DNA of 51,240 nt from Fibrobacter succinogenes (GCA_902791475.1 CADAWC010000024.1:1-51240), one strand, 5' to 3'. Counted from the first letter of the stretch, positions 35,387 through 44,513 are shown. Program-made: numbers and translations. The notes: generated from the letters alone by a model not told the origin.

Positions 35387-36174
35387 TTTTGATGTTGCGT
35401 GCGACGTTTTTGAATTTCTTCCAGAGGAATGCCCGAAATGGAGGAAATTTCTTCGTCAGTCAATTTTGTTTTTTCAAACATGGCATCGACCATTTCAAGC
35501 TTTACTTTTTCCTCTCTTTCATGAATTTCATATTCGTAAGTCATATACTTATTCCTTATGAGAGTGTCTGCCTTGTAAAAGGATACTTGGTCGTTGATTG
35601 TTTTCGTTTCACGGGAATTGGCATTCCGTGTCGCAAAATACTTCATATAAGCTTTGACAACTGGATTCTCGAACTCCTCGTATTTACCAAATATATAAAA
35701 ATTCTTGAAGGTACGGTCTCCCAAAGTTATGTTAGTGTCCTCTCTAGCCCTATTTTCGAAGTGGTAAATCGGGAATCCATGCTTAAAAATATCTTTGGGA
35801 CACAGAAAAATGATGTATTGTTCCTTAAGATTTGTGTAAAACCCACCCTTCGAAAGAGCAACTCCGTCGTCCACGCTTTGGTAGTACCTCGCACGCTGCG
35901 GGAGTTCCTTGGTATCGACCATCTGCATTTCCAAATCGAACGAACGGACTGTTTCTCCAGTTTCGTTGGTTTCGCGTGCGAAAACATCGTAACGAACGCC
36001 CTTATGCTCGGCATCGTAACTCAAAACAGCTTCTGGAATGGGTGTCTCCAAATGGTCAATTTTGATGCCCAGCAAGTGTTCAATGAATGGTTGCGCGATA
36101 TGTTTGTTGCTAAAAACGAGCCCGAACATAATTGGGTCGGTAATGTCAAGATCGTCAAAAGATTTTATAGTCAT
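35383..36174 (-). CDS. Rpn/PD-(D/E)XK nuclease family transposase-like protein
   Basis: A 263-residue COG5464 protein. It starts with DLDITDPIMFGLVFSNKHIA and LLGIKIDHLE, and its nuclease core GVRYDVFARE ... RSFDLEMQMVD shows D and E-x-Q residues of the PD-(D/E)XK site. A C-terminal small helix-turn-helix-like segment reads LTDEEISSISGIPLEEIQ. E. coli Rpn proteins promote RecA-independent recombination. This copy is the only gene on the minus strand in the cluster and splits it, so it is probably a mobile insertion. AGAGG precedes the ATG. Confidence 0.85.
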   Translation of the reverse strand: MTIKSFDDLDITDPIMFGLVFSNKHIAQPFIEHLLGIKIDHLETPIPEAVLSYDAEHKGVRYDVFARETNETGETVRSFDLEMQMVDTKELPQRARYYQSVDDGVALSKGGFYTNLKEQYIIFLCPKDIFKHGFPIYHFENRAREDTNITLGDRTFKNFYIFGKYEEFENPVVKAYMKYFATRNANSRETKTINDQVSFYKADTLIRNKYMTYEYEIHEREEKVKLEMVDAMFEKTKLTDEEISSISGIPLEEIQKRRTQHQK

Positions 36175-36249
36175 AATTATACCTCTGTTAAGTTTAGAGC
36201 TCCTAATTTACAACGGAAAAATTTGAAAAAGCGGAACCCTGTAAATTTT

Positions 36250-36297
36250 GCAAACAACCGTTTGCAGAAAGGGTGCATTTTGCAATCAACTGTTTGC
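36250..36297. promoter_or_regulatory. Two tandem dyads upstream of the second polysaccharide block
   Basis: GCAAAC-AACC-GTTTGC (36250-36265, perfect) and GCAATC-AACT-GTTTGC (36282-36297, one mismatch) are spaced 32 bp centre to centre, about three helical turns. They lie between the divergent rpn gene and the next glycosyltransferase, 29 bp before its ATG. A candidate operator for a dimeric regulator. Confidence 0.45.
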
Positions 36298-36325
36298 AAC
36301 GAAGCCGCGTAGAAGGAATTGTTTT

Positions 36326-37462
36326 ATGATAAATTCTAAACCTAAAGTCCTCTTCATTATGCACATGCCGCCTCCGGTTCACGGGGCGGCTATGGTTGGC
36401 AAGTATATTCACGATTCAAAAATCGTGAATGAGTCTTTTGACTGCCGTTTTGAAAATATGATGCTAGCCAAGAATCTTGAAGATATTGGCAAGGGCGGTG
36501 TCAAAAAGATTTTCAATCTGCTGTCTCAGCTGACGCGTTTTAAAAATGCGATAAAAGAATTCCAGCCGGATCTAGTTTACATTACCCCAAATTCTGCGGG
36601 TGGCGCGTTCTATAAGGATTTTGTTGTCGTTCAGTACATCAAGCGTTGCTTAAAGAAATATTCCCCGAATGCACGGATTGTTGTTCATTACCACAACAAG
36701 GGCGTTGCAAGTCGGCAGGACAAATTCCTGGATAATATCCTGTATAAGAAGTTCTTTAAAGGACTCAAGGTTATTCTTTTGGCGAATGTTCTTTACGAAG
36801 ATGTAAAGAAGTACGTGGCGAAAGAGAATGTTTTTATCTGCCCCAATGGAATTCCGGAATCGTTACAGGAAGAACCCGTTGCTGAACGTCATAATGAAAA
36901 CCCCAAGATTTTATTTCTTTCTAACTTGATTGTTTCGAAAGGGGTAATTGTTCTTCTTGATGCTCTGAAAATTTTAAAGGAACGGTCGGTCCGCTTTACT
37001 TGCGATTTTGTCGGTGGCGAAACCGATGAACTGAATGTGTCGCGTTTTGCAGACGAAGTAAAAAGCCGTGGGCTGGAGGGGTGTGCGTGTTACGTGGGAC
37101 GTAAATATGGTGCTGAAAAGATTCCTTATTTTGAAAACGCTGATGTTTTTGCTTTCCCGACATTTTACCATAACGAAGCTTTCCCACTGGTAAATATTGA
37201 AGCCATGGAATTCAAGCTCCCGATTGTTTCGACGAACGAGGGCGGGATCCCGGATATGGTTGTAAATGGTCAAAACGGCTTGATTTGCGAACGAAATAAT
37301 GCAGAGTCTTTGGCAACAGCCCTAGAAACGCTTTTACTCGATAAAAATTTGCGAATCCAGTATGGCGAAAACGGGTATAAAAAGTTCAAGTCCGAATTTA
37401 CGCTACAGTCTTTCGAAAATCGATTCGTCGGGATATTGAATGACATCGTTACAAATATGTAA
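36326..37462 (+). CDS. Family 4 glycosyltransferase
   Basis: A 378-residue GT-B enzyme: KVLFIMHMPPPVHGAAMVGK at the start, LVYITPNSAGGAFYKD, VVHYHNKGVASRQDKF, ILFLSNLIVSKGVIVLLDAL and AFPTFYHNEAFPLVNIEAME, the E-x7-E donor site. ATG 36326 with AAGGA 8-9 bases upstream is preferred over 36248, whose extra N-terminus would be translated from the dyad region. First gene of the second block. Core-like composition. Confidence 0.9.
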   Translation: MINSKPKVLFIMHMPPPVHGAAMVGKYIHDSKIVNESFDCRFENMMLAKNLEDIGKGGVKKIFNLLSQLTRFKNAIKEFQPDLVYITPNSAGGAFYKDFVVVQYIKRCLKKYSPNARIVVHYHNKGVASRQDKFLDNILYKKFFKGLKVILLANVLYEDVKKYVAKENVFICPNGIPESLQEEPVAERHNENPKILFLSNLIVSKGVIVLLDALKILKERSVRFTCDFVGGETDELNVSRFADEVKSRGLEGCACYVGRKYGAEKIPYFENADVFAFPTFYHNEAFPLVNIEAMEFKLPIVSTNEGGIPDMVVNGQNGLICERNNAESLATALETLLLDKNLRIQYGENGYKKFKSEFTLQSFENRFVGILNDIVTNM

Positions 37463-37480
37463 ATTATTACGGAGTGGTGT

Positions 37481-38206
37481 ATGATAACTTTAAAGAACCT
37501 AAATCTTCTCTGTAGCCGTTCCGAGCTTGAAAACCTTCCGGAAGGCAAGCTGTTGATTAATACAATCAATGCTTTTTCTTACAATAATGCCCGAAAGGAT
37601 TCTTTGTTCGAAGAAGCTTTGGTCAAAGGCGATGTTCTGATCCCTGATGGCGTCAGTGTCGTTCGGGCGTGTCGGTGGCTAAAGGGGTGTTCTCAACCCA
37701 AGGAACGTATTGCGGGTTGGGACTTGTTTGCCTTTGAAATGCATCGCCTTAATCGGTTAGGTGGCAAAGTAATGTTCCTTGGTTCCAGCGAAAAAGTCCT
37801 GTCTCTCATTCGTGAAAAGTCTTTCCGCTTGTATCCGAATTTGAATGTGGTTACTTACTCGCCTCCGTATAAACCGCATTTTTCAGAAGAAGATGATTTA
37901 AATATGGTTAATGCGATTAACGATGCCAATCCAGATTTGCTTTGGATAGGGATGACGGCCCCAAAGCAAGAAAAGTGGGCTTATGCGAATTGGAACCGCC
38001 TGAACATTCATTGCCATGTCGGTACGGTGGGGGCTGTGTTCGATTTTTTTGCGGGTACGTATAAGCGCGCTCCAGAAATTTGGCAAAAATATGGTCTTGA
38101 ATGGCTTTACCGGTTGCTAAAGGAGCCTCGTCGCATGTGGCGTCGCTATATAATTGGTAATGCCCAATTCCTGTTCTATGTATTTAGGGAAAAAATTGGA
38201 ATATAA
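37481..38206 (+). CDS. WecG/TagA/CpsF family glycosyltransferase (GT26)
   Basis: A 241-residue GT26 protein: LINTINAFSYNNARKD, VLIPDGVSVVRACRWL, ERIAGWDLF, VMFLGSSEKVL, LWIGMTAPKQEKWAY, CHVGTVGAVFDFFAGTYKRAP and EPRRMWRRY. Members add ManNAc, ManNAcA or glucose-type residues early in repeat-unit assembly on undecaprenyl-diphosphate sugars. No initiating phosphosugar transferase is visible in the window. Confidence 0.92.
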   Translation: MITLKNLNLLCSRSELENLPEGKLLINTINAFSYNNARKDSLFEEALVKGDVLIPDGVSVVRACRWLKGCSQPKERIAGWDLFAFEMHRLNRLGGKVMFLGSSEKVLSLIREKSFRLYPNLNVVTYSPPYKPHFSEEDDLNMVNAINDANPDLLWIGMTAPKQEKWAYANWNRLNIHCHVGTVGAVFDFFAGTYKRAPEIWQKYGLEWLYRLLKEPRRMWRRYIIGNAQFLFYVFREKIGI

Positions 38207-38233
38207 CGAGAATTAAAAAATGAGGGAAAAACT

Positions 38234-40408
38234 ATGACAACACCAAATAATAAACAAATCAATCCGTTGCCAACGATAAATCCATTGCAACAAATGAGTA
38301 GTGGTGATTCTTTTGAACTCTTTGGCTCGATGTTGCGTCATTGGAAACTTGTTGTGATTTTCTCGATTTTGGGACTGCTTGTTGGAATCTTATATTCGCG
38401 TTACACGCGTGACATTTTCGAAAACAAGACAATGCTCCAACTCGATACAAAGTCCAAAAGTGGCAAAGCTATTGCTGATATCGGTGACTTGTTCGAGGCG
38501 CAAAGTCCGGCGGTTGCCGAAATTCACTTGATTAAAAGCTTAAGTGTTATGATCCCCGTGGTGGAACAGCTTCGTTTAAATTATTCGGCTGAGCCTCTTG
38601 GTCTTGAAGATCGGTTAATGCGCAGGGAAGGCCGAATGGATCTTGATTTATTTGAACCTCCCAAGGCTCGTTTGGCGACTAAAGGCCAGTGGATTGCCGA
38701 GGTAAAGTCTTTGGATTCTTACGAGCTTTTCTCGCCGATGGAACAAAGTGTTGTTGTGGGTAAAATCGGTGAAACGTACCGCATCCCAATGGGAGCGGAT
38801 ACTGTTGCTATTTGTGTCAAGGCAATTTATGCAAAACCAGGGCAAAAGTTTAGTTTGTCTAAGGCTCCTGTTCTTGCTGCTGCCGAGGGGCTTCGAGGCC
38901 GAGTGGATGCTATTGAAGTTGCCAAAAATTCGAATATCTTAGAAATCTCGATTTCGGACCGCTATCCAGACCGTGCTGCCGATGTGCTGAATGCTATTGC
39001 CCAAACGTATGTTCGCCAGAATGTTGAAATGCGCAGTGCCGAGGCAGAAAAGTCCTTGGAATTCTTGGAAGAACAACTCCCTTCTATTAAGGCAAAACTG
39101 GATTCTGCAGAACGTTTATTGACGGACTACCGCAATAGGGTGGGGACCGTTGATCTCGGTGCCGAAGCTCAAGGAACGCTTCAACGTCAGGTTGAATTGA
39201 AAACTAAATTGCTGACTTTGCAGCAAGAATATCAAGAAAAGGCTCGCTTGTTTAAGGAAGATCACCCTGCAATGCAGGCTCTTTTACAGCAACAGCAACG
39301 CATTAGCCGAGAAATTGGCAAAGAAGAAGTCAAAACGAAAAAGTTGCCGACGACTCAGCAAGATGTCTTGAAAATGCAACAAGATGTTGAAATCAATAAC
39401 CAACTTTACACTTCTGTTTTAAACAACATCCAACAGCTTCGCGTGGTGCGTGCTAGTGAAATTGGTAACGTGCGTATTGTGGATCCCGCGTATGTTCGTG
39501 CTGCTCCGTCTAAGCCCAATCGTAAGAAAATCGTGGCAGCAGGTTTCGCTGGCGGTTTTGGATTTAGTTTGGTGCTGATTTTCCTTTTGCATAGCCTCCG
39601 CAATCGTGGTGTTGGCTCTTCTTCTGAAATCGAGCGTGAAACTGGCGTGAGCGTCTACGCGAAAATTCCCAAGACCCACATCAGTCACAAACTTCCGGGC
39701 GTAAGCGACAAACGCTTTATTTTGGCGAAGGCTGATAGCGAAGATATGGCCATTGAAAAACTTCGTGCTTTGCGTACTGCGTTGGAATTTTCATTCCTTG
39801 ATGAGGGGGGCCGTGTGCTCATGGTGACCGGTATCGCACCAGAGGCGGGCAAGTCATTTATCTCGTTGAACCTGGCTTATCTTTTTGCCAAGCAGAACAA
39901 ACGTGTCATTTTCGTCGATGCAGACTTGCGCAAGTCCCGCCTTTCTCACAAGCACGAAAAGGGCGTTTCCGATATTGTAATCAACAATGCAACGCTGGAC
40001 GATTGCGTTATTGATATTGGCGATGGCGTATTCTTCTTACCCAATGGATCGCACGCGCCGAATCCGGGTGAAATGGTAAGCTCTAAAGCCTTTGCCGATC
40101 TCGTTGATGAATGCAAGGCCAAGTTCGATATCGTCGTAATCGACACCCCGCCGATTTCGCTCGTTTCGGATGCCCAGGCTATTGCCAAGTTGGCTGATTT
40201 TGGCCTAATCGTTGTCGAATACAAAAAGCATTCTATGGAAAATATCCAAGAAATCGTGGATCAGCTTGGCATGGCAAAACTTGACAAGAAGGCAATCGTG
40301 CTCAACCAGTGCGTACACGATAGCGGTTCTTACGGTTATGGCTACGGCTATGGATATGGTTACGGCTACGGATATCGTTACCGCTACGGCGACAAGAAAA
40401 AATCGTAA
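38234..40408 (+). CDS. wzc: Polysaccharide co-polymerase / tyrosine autokinase (Wzc-like)
   Basis: A 724-residue inner-membrane protein. The first membrane span is at about 38-56, a Wzz-type periplasmic region with a long coiled coil lies at about 265-400, and the second span is at about 432-455. The cytoplasmic BY-kinase domain has Walker A TGIAPEAGKSF near 530, Walker A' VIFVDADLRKSR near 557 and Walker B IVVIDTPP near 634. The tail is a run of alternating Gly-Tyr (about 700-718), the autophosphorylation cluster. It controls polymer length and export. Last gene of the cluster; no Wza-like exporter is in the window. Confidence 0.95.
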   Translation: MTTPNNKQINPLPTINPLQQMSSGDSFELFGSMLRHWKLVVIFSILGLLVGILYSRYTRDIFENKTMLQLDTKSKSGKAIADIGDLFEAQSPAVAEIHLIKSLSVMIPVVEQLRLNYSAEPLGLEDRLMRREGRMDLDLFEPPKARLATKGQWIAEVKSLDSYELFSPMEQSVVVGKIGETYRIPMGADTVAICVKAIYAKPGQKFSLSKAPVLAAAEGLRGRVDAIEVAKNSNILEISISDRYPDRAADVLNAIAQTYVRQNVEMRSAEAEKSLEFLEEQLPSIKAKLDSAERLLTDYRNRVGTVDLGAEAQGTLQRQVELKTKLLTLQQEYQEKARLFKEDHPAMQALLQQQQRISREIGKEEVKTKKLPTTQQDVLKMQQDVEINNQLYTSVLNNIQQLRVVRASEIGNVRIVDPAYVRAAPSKPNRKKIVAAGFAGGFGFSLVLIFLLHSLRNRGVGSSSEIERETGVSVYAKIPKTHISHKLPGVSDKRFILAKADSEDMAIEKLRALRTALEFSFLDEGGRVLMVTGIAPEAGKSFISLNLAYLFAKQNKRVIFVDADLRKSRLSHKHEKGVSDIVINNATLDDCVIDIGDGVFFLPNGSHAPNPGEMVSSKAFADLVDECKAKFDIVVIDTPPISLVSDAQAIAKLADFGLIVVEYKKHSMENIQEIVDQLGMAKLDKKAIVLNQCVHDSGSYGYGYGYGYGYGYGYRYRYGDKKKS

Positions 40409-40409
40409 T

Positions 40410-40958
40410 CTACACAAACATCTTCACGCCAATGGCAATCAAGATAATCCCGGCGATAATCTCCGGGATTTTTGTTTTGAACCGCTTGGAGGCGTGGCGC
40501 CCGATTTCAAAACCGATGACGCCCATCGCAAAGCTTGCAATCGCAATGGCAGATGTCGCAAAAATCATGTTCGCGCTCAAGAACGCAAACGAAATTCCAA
40601 CCGCAAACGCATCAATGCTTGTTGCAATCGACAAAAGCAAAATGTTCATGAGGCTTAAGTGCGCGCAAGAGGCTGTCGCTTCGCCGCCACGAATTGCACC
40701 CCAGATCATGCGAGCGCCCAGAATGCAGAGAATCGCACAGGCAATCGGGGTGCCCACCGCATTGAACCAACGCTCGGCAAAGCTTCCGAGGAAATACCCG
40801 AGGAGCGTCATGCCGCCTTGAAAAACACCGAAACTGACCGCCTGGAGCACTGCACGTGAACGCTTGATGCCCGATTTGCAAAGACCGGTCGAAATGGCGA
40901 CCGCGAAGCAGTCCATCGCTTCGACAATCGCGATAATGATAATCTCTATAGTGCTCAT
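40410..40958 (-). CDS. mntP: MntP-type manganese efflux pump
   Basis: A 182-residue membrane protein with six hydrophobic segments in two repeats. The motifs AIVEAMDCFAVAISTG and IATSIDAFAVGISFAFL are the paired D-x-F/A-V motifs of MntP, and FQGGMTLLGYFLG is also typical. It exports Mn2+ across the inner membrane. ATG 40958 (MSTIEII) is preferred over an upstream start at 40997. It converges with wzc with one base between stops. No yybP-ykoY riboswitch is seen upstream. Confidence 0.93.
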   Translation of the reverse strand: MSTIEIIIIAIVEAMDCFAVAISTGLCKSGIKRSRAVLQAVSFGVFQGGMTLLGYFLGSFAERWFNAVGTPIACAILCILGARMIWGAIRGGEATASCAHLSLMNILLLSIATSIDAFAVGISFAFLSANMIFATSAIAIASFAMGVIGFEIGRHASKRFKTKIPEIIAGIILIAIGVKMFV

Positions 40959-41023
40959 GAAAAGCTGCTTTTTATAAAATGCAAAAAACGCCCACAAAAA
41001 TAAAAAATATATTGTATAATAAT

Positions 41024-41120
41024 TTAGTTCTTAGTCAATGGTCATTAGTCTTTAGCGATTAATTGCGGCAAAGCCGCCAAGTTTTAAACTAATAACTAGT
41101 GACTGATAACTAGTGACTAT
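41024..41120. repeat. Heptad repeat array with GC hairpin, locus 3
   Basis: Left arm: five 7-bp units (TTAGTTC, TTAGTCA, ATGGTCA, TTAGTCT, TTAGCGA; 41024-41058). Centre: GCGGC-AAA-GCCGC (41065-41077). Right arm: five units (AAACTAA, TAACTAG, TGACTGA, TAACTAG, TGACTAT; 41086-41120). The arms are imperfect inverted copies of each other, so the whole region could fold as one large hairpin. It abuts the next start codon. Confidence 0.7.
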
Positions 41121-41122
41121 TT

Positions 41123-42382
41123 ATGAACAACAAAGTCGTTACTATCGTTTTTATTGGGTTGTGCTTGTTGCTCCTGCTTTCGGTCGGGGGCTCGTTTTGG
41201 GATGGCTCCTATGACCATCTTTTGCACAATGGCGGTAGCTGGAAATTCCCAAAGACGCTTTTCATTTTCTGGATCGGTATGTCGCAGGCGGGCGTTCTCC
41301 TTTCGGCTTTTTTGCTTGTCATGAAGGTCAAAATCCACCGTCGCACATCGCTTTTGCTCGAACTCAGTTCGCTTTGTAGTTTGGTCGTAGCCGTTGTCCT
41401 ATCGTTTGTTTATTCCCGTTCCATCCAAATGAATAGCGATGTCCATAGCGACGTTTATGGCATCGGCATTGTCGGCTTTATGTCGCTCCTGTTTTTCGTG
41501 ACTCATCTTGTGGCGGCGGATAGTGCAGAAGACGTCTCTCTATGCAAGGAACTCGCTAAAATCAGGCGGCCGCTTGCGTGGATTATCCTCCCGACGGTGT
41601 TCTGGGTCATTTCAGAATTTGCTTTAGATTTCGCTCGACTTGAAAATTCCGTTTGGCTGGGCGCGTTCTTTCCGTTGTATGTGGTCTCGATTGTCTTTTA
41701 TATGGGGCTTGCGAGTTCGATTGCGCTCCTTTCATTCGAAAACTATTACAACCGCTTGATTGAACGGTTTGTTTTGCTTTGCAGCTGGTTTATATCGCTT
41801 TTGTTCCTTTGGGTTGTCCTTGTCAAAGGCGAGGGAAGTTATACCGCGTTTGCATTTGCGTGTGTTGTTCCGCAACTGCTGTTCATCGAGGCCGTTCGCG
41901 AAAACCTTTGGGGGCGCTTGCTGGTTGTTGCCTTTGTTCTATTTGGTGTTTTGCTCAAGTGCGATTTTGTTGTGAATCTAAATGAGTTTCATTTCTTCTC
42001 GAATGCTGCTTTTGCAAATGCGGGTTTGATGTTTGCATGTGGAGCTCTGTTTGTTGCCATTTTCTTTGGCGTGCGTTTCTTGCTTTCGCGGTTCTTTGAA
42101 AACGATGAAATCCTGATGGGCGAGGAGAGCGGCAGTTCGGATGGCGAAGTTGTTGAAACCGATGTTAATAAATATTATTCACCGTTCTCCGCTCCTGAAT
42201 TTAAAGTTGTACGCCTGCCTGTGCTGTGTGGTGTTTTGACGGCTGTGGCGTATGGCTATTTTACATCGGATTGGGTCAATTTGGCCGGACCTTTTGGCGC
42301 CTATGTGAGTTGCTTGTTAGTCTGTCTGCAACCGTTTGTCCATCTTGGGTTTTCGAAAAAGCGTAGGAGGGGCCGCAAATGA
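41123..42382 (+). CDS. Polytopic membrane protein, possibly NrfD/ActC-like
   Basis: A 419-residue protein with about 10 membrane spans. The segment LFIFWIGMSQAGVLLSAFLL followed by a basic loop resembles the quinone-site helix of NrfD/PsrC/ActC proteins, which exchange electrons between quinone and a periplasmic redox subunit. No molybdopterin or ferredoxin partner gene is nearby, so the assignment is tentative. An acidic loop near 330-350 precedes the last two spans. It has no ribosome site; its ATG touches the heptad array. It overlaps the next gene by ATGA. Confidence 0.55.
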   Translation: MNNKVVTIVFIGLCLLLLLSVGGSFWDGSYDHLLHNGGSWKFPKTLFIFWIGMSQAGVLLSAFLLVMKVKIHRRTSLLLELSSLCSLVVAVVLSFVYSRSIQMNSDVHSDVYGIGIVGFMSLLFFVTHLVAADSAEDVSLCKELAKIRRPLAWIILPTVFWVISEFALDFARLENSVWLGAFFPLYVVSIVFYMGLASSIALLSFENYYNRLIERFVLLCSWFISLLFLWVVLVKGEGSYTAFAFACVVPQLLFIEAVRENLWGRLLVVAFVLFGVLLKCDFVVNLNEFHFFSNAAFANAGLMFACGALFVAIFFGVRFLLSRFFENDEILMGEESGSSDGEVVETDVNKYYSPFSAPEFKVVRLPVLCGVLTAVAYGYFTSDWVNLAGPFGAYVSCLLVCLQPFVHLGFSKKRRRGRK

Positions 42383-42822
42383 GCATGTTTGCCAATGCCG
42401 TCGCTTGCCTCCTCTGCCTTATTTTTGCGGCGTTCCTTTGGAAAATAAAGGGCATGTTCCGCATAACGCTAGTCATGTTTTTTATTGTCATGACGAGTTG
42501 CCTTTATACAGCCTTTGCGGGGGACCTTGCGATCCCGACATTAGAGAATTATCCGTTCCGCATGGTCGCTCTCACGTTCTGCGTTTTCACGACGGGGCTT
42601 CGCGATAACCGCAGGCGCTTCATGGTGCTTGCACAAACGTTTTGGCTTTGGGTGGAACTTCTCGGAATCATTTCGCTTTACCAGGCGGGCGAGGAAGCTC
42701 CCTGGATACGTCTAGCTGCTATTGCCGAAATTGCTCTCGGTTGCTGCTTTATGGCTCGAATTTCTAGGGAAATCGAGTTTGGACTCATCGTCCTTTGGAT
42801 GGCAATTTGGATGTTCTTTTAG
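42379..42822 (+). CDS. Small membrane protein of unknown function
   Basis: A 147-residue protein with four or five hydrophobic segments: SMFANAVACLLCLIFAAFLW, FRITLVMFFIVMTSCLYTAF, FRMVALTFCVFTTGLRDN, then two more. It is translationally coupled (ATGA overlap) to the NrfD-like protein and is probably its partner subunit. No family recognised. It overlaps the convergent EAL-protein gene by 4 bp at its 3' end. Confidence 0.7.
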   Translation: MSMFANAVACLLCLIFAAFLWKIKGMFRITLVMFFIVMTSCLYTAFAGDLAIPTLENYPFRMVALTFCVFTTGLRDNRRRFMVLAQTFWLWVELLGIISLYQAGEEAPWIRLAAIAEIALGCCFMARISREIEFGLIVLWMAIWMFF

Positions 42823-44513
42823 GAAATGTTTGTGTAAGTGACTTCTTTTGAAAGTCTCTTTTCAAATTCTTCCTTGGTCAGCGGCTTGTCAAAAAGGAAT
42901 CCCTGAATAATCGAGCACTTGGCGTTCTGCAAGAAGTCAAGCTGCTTCGAGTTTTCGACACCTTCTGCAACGACTTCAAGATTGAGCTCGTTGATCATGT
43001 TCACCATGTTCTTGATGACAACTTCATCGTGGTACTTTTCATCGCCGATGTGGTCGAGGAGCGACTTGTCCAATTTGATGACGTTGACGTTCAAATCCTT
43101 GATGGCGGCGAATGTGGAGTAGCCTGTACCAAAGTCGTCAATAGAAACAGAAATACCGTGCTGGCGGAGTCCGTTCACGAACTTCTGCATGGCAATTTTG
43201 TCTTCAAAATTGGAAGATTCCGTGAGCTCAATTTCGATGAACTTGCTGTCGATATTGTACTCCTTCATGATGGCAAGGATATCTTCAGTCAAGTGCGGGT
43301 TGCTAAGATGGTGTCTAGAAAAGTTCGAAGACACACGGACCGGTTCAATACCTGCGTCCAGCCAATTACGGATATCTTCGCAGACCTTGCGGAATACGTA
43401 AAAATCGAGAAGGCAAATGGATGCTTCTTTTTCGAGAATGGGCAAAAATTCGCTTGGCGGGATGACCTGTCCATTGCGGTACCAACGGACAAGCGCTTCG
43501 CAACCGCAGAGCTTCTGTTCCTTGACTGAAACCTTGGGCTGGTAGTAAACGATAAATTCCTTGCGACGCAGGGCTTCGTGGAAAAGCGAAGAAATCTCTT
43601 TTTCGTGGTAAGCGTCTTCGAGCATCTTGGGGGTAAAGTAAACGATGTCGTTGCCCGGGTGCAACCTAGATTCATTCAGTGCGACAGAACTGCAGTGCAT
43701 GATTTCGTTCATGGTATCCTTTGGCTGGATGTCATAAACGCCGATGCGGCTTTGGATTGTAAGCGATATACTTGGGCCATGTGGAGGAGTCACTGATACA
43801 ATCACCGAGGATAAAGCCCTGATGAACATATCCCTGTTCTCTTTTTTGACCAGGATGAAAAAGTTGTCCCCCCCAAGCCTTGCAATCATTTCATCGTCGT
43901 GGCACATCGCCATGATCGAATGCGTAAAACTTGTCATCGCCAAGTCGCCAACTGCAGGCGATTTGGACTGGTTGATGTACTTGTAATTTTTGAGGTTGAT
44001 GAACAGACCGCTGAAGTTTTGCAATCTGTTCTTTGCCTTGAGTTCTATGCTGTGGTGGACTAGTTGGGCCGTGTTCGGGGCTCCGGTCATTGTGTCCGTT
44101 TGGCTTGCATAGTGGATGGCGCTCATGAGGCGCGAGCGGCCGAGAATGATGAACATGTCGTCGCTGATGAGTTTTACAGCTTGGAGTTCTGGGTTTGAAA
44201 ATTTGTGGTTTTTCTTGGCTCTAATCTCAATAGTCGCCATGCCATTTTCGCCTGTTCTGTAAGTCTGGATTAACGGAACGGTTTCGTACCCGTTAGCCTC
44301 TTCGTAAATAACTCTTTCTTCGCTAAGACCGTTTTTGGCAATGATAGAAACAGGGGCGATGAGCTTGATTTTAATATAGCCAATGTTAAGAATATTACAT
44401 ATTGGAGGAATCGCGTTGCTAATACGCTTAATCATCGACAATATGTCTGGAACATTGTCTAAAATAGCATCCCTAAAATCCTTATATACACTACTGAAAA
44501 TGACGTAGTCCAT
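42819..44513 (-). CDS. Degenerate GGDEF / intact EAL cyclic-di-GMP protein
   Basis: A 564-residue protein. An N-terminal sensor-like region (about 1-130, perhaps GAF-like) is followed by a GGDEF domain whose signature reads GGDNF at 214-218, lacking the catalytic Glu. The EAL domain from about 315 has EAL at 339-341, ELTE at 429-432, DDFGTG at 459-464 and KLDKSLL at 480-486, all expected metal and catalytic motifs. It is likely a c-di-GMP phosphodiesterase with a regulatory GGDEF domain. Cytoplasmic; no membrane span seen. A role in surface polysaccharide control is possible but unproven. Confidence 0.9.
   Translation of the reverse strand: MDYVIFSSVYKDFRDAILDNVPDILSMIKRISNAIPPICNILNIGYIKIKLIAPVSIIAKNGLSEERVIYEEANGYETVPLIQTYRTGENGMATIEIRAKKNHKFSNPELQAVKLISDDMFIILGRSRLMSAIHYASQTDTMTGAPNTAQLVHHSIELKAKNRLQNFSGLFINLKNYKYINQSKSPAVGDLAMTSFTHSIMAMCHDDEMIARLGGDNFFILVKKENRDMFIRALSSVIVSVTPPHGPSISLTIQSRIGVYDIQPKDTMNEIMHCSSVALNESRLHPGNDIVYFTPKMLEDAYHEKEISSLFHEALRRKEFIVYYQPKVSVKEQKLCGCEALVRWYRNGQVIPPSEFLPILEKEASICLLDFYVFRKVCEDIRNWLDAGIEPVRVSSNFSRHHLSNPHLTEDILAIMKEYNIDSKFIEIELTESSNFEDKIAMQKFVNGLRQHGISVSIDDFGTGYSTFAAIKDLNVNVIKLDKSLLDHIGDEKYHDEVVIKNMVNMINELNLEVVAEGVENSKQLDFLQNAKCSIIQGFLFDKPLTKEEFEKRLSKEVTYTNIS

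Noticed and set aside
35305..36312. 335-codon plus-strand frame overlapping the Rpn gene
   Set aside because: It runs through the terminator and the dyads. The minus-strand Rpn protein is clearly the real gene.
38234..40408. Gly-Tyr-rich tail of the Wzc-like protein as a separate repeat element
   Set aside because: It is in frame, at the expected position of the autophosphorylated tyrosine cluster, and so part of the protein.
40959..41122. yybP-ykoY manganese riboswitch upstream of mntP
   Set aside because: The region holds only the heptad array and AT-rich DNA; the conserved riboswitch loops are not seen.
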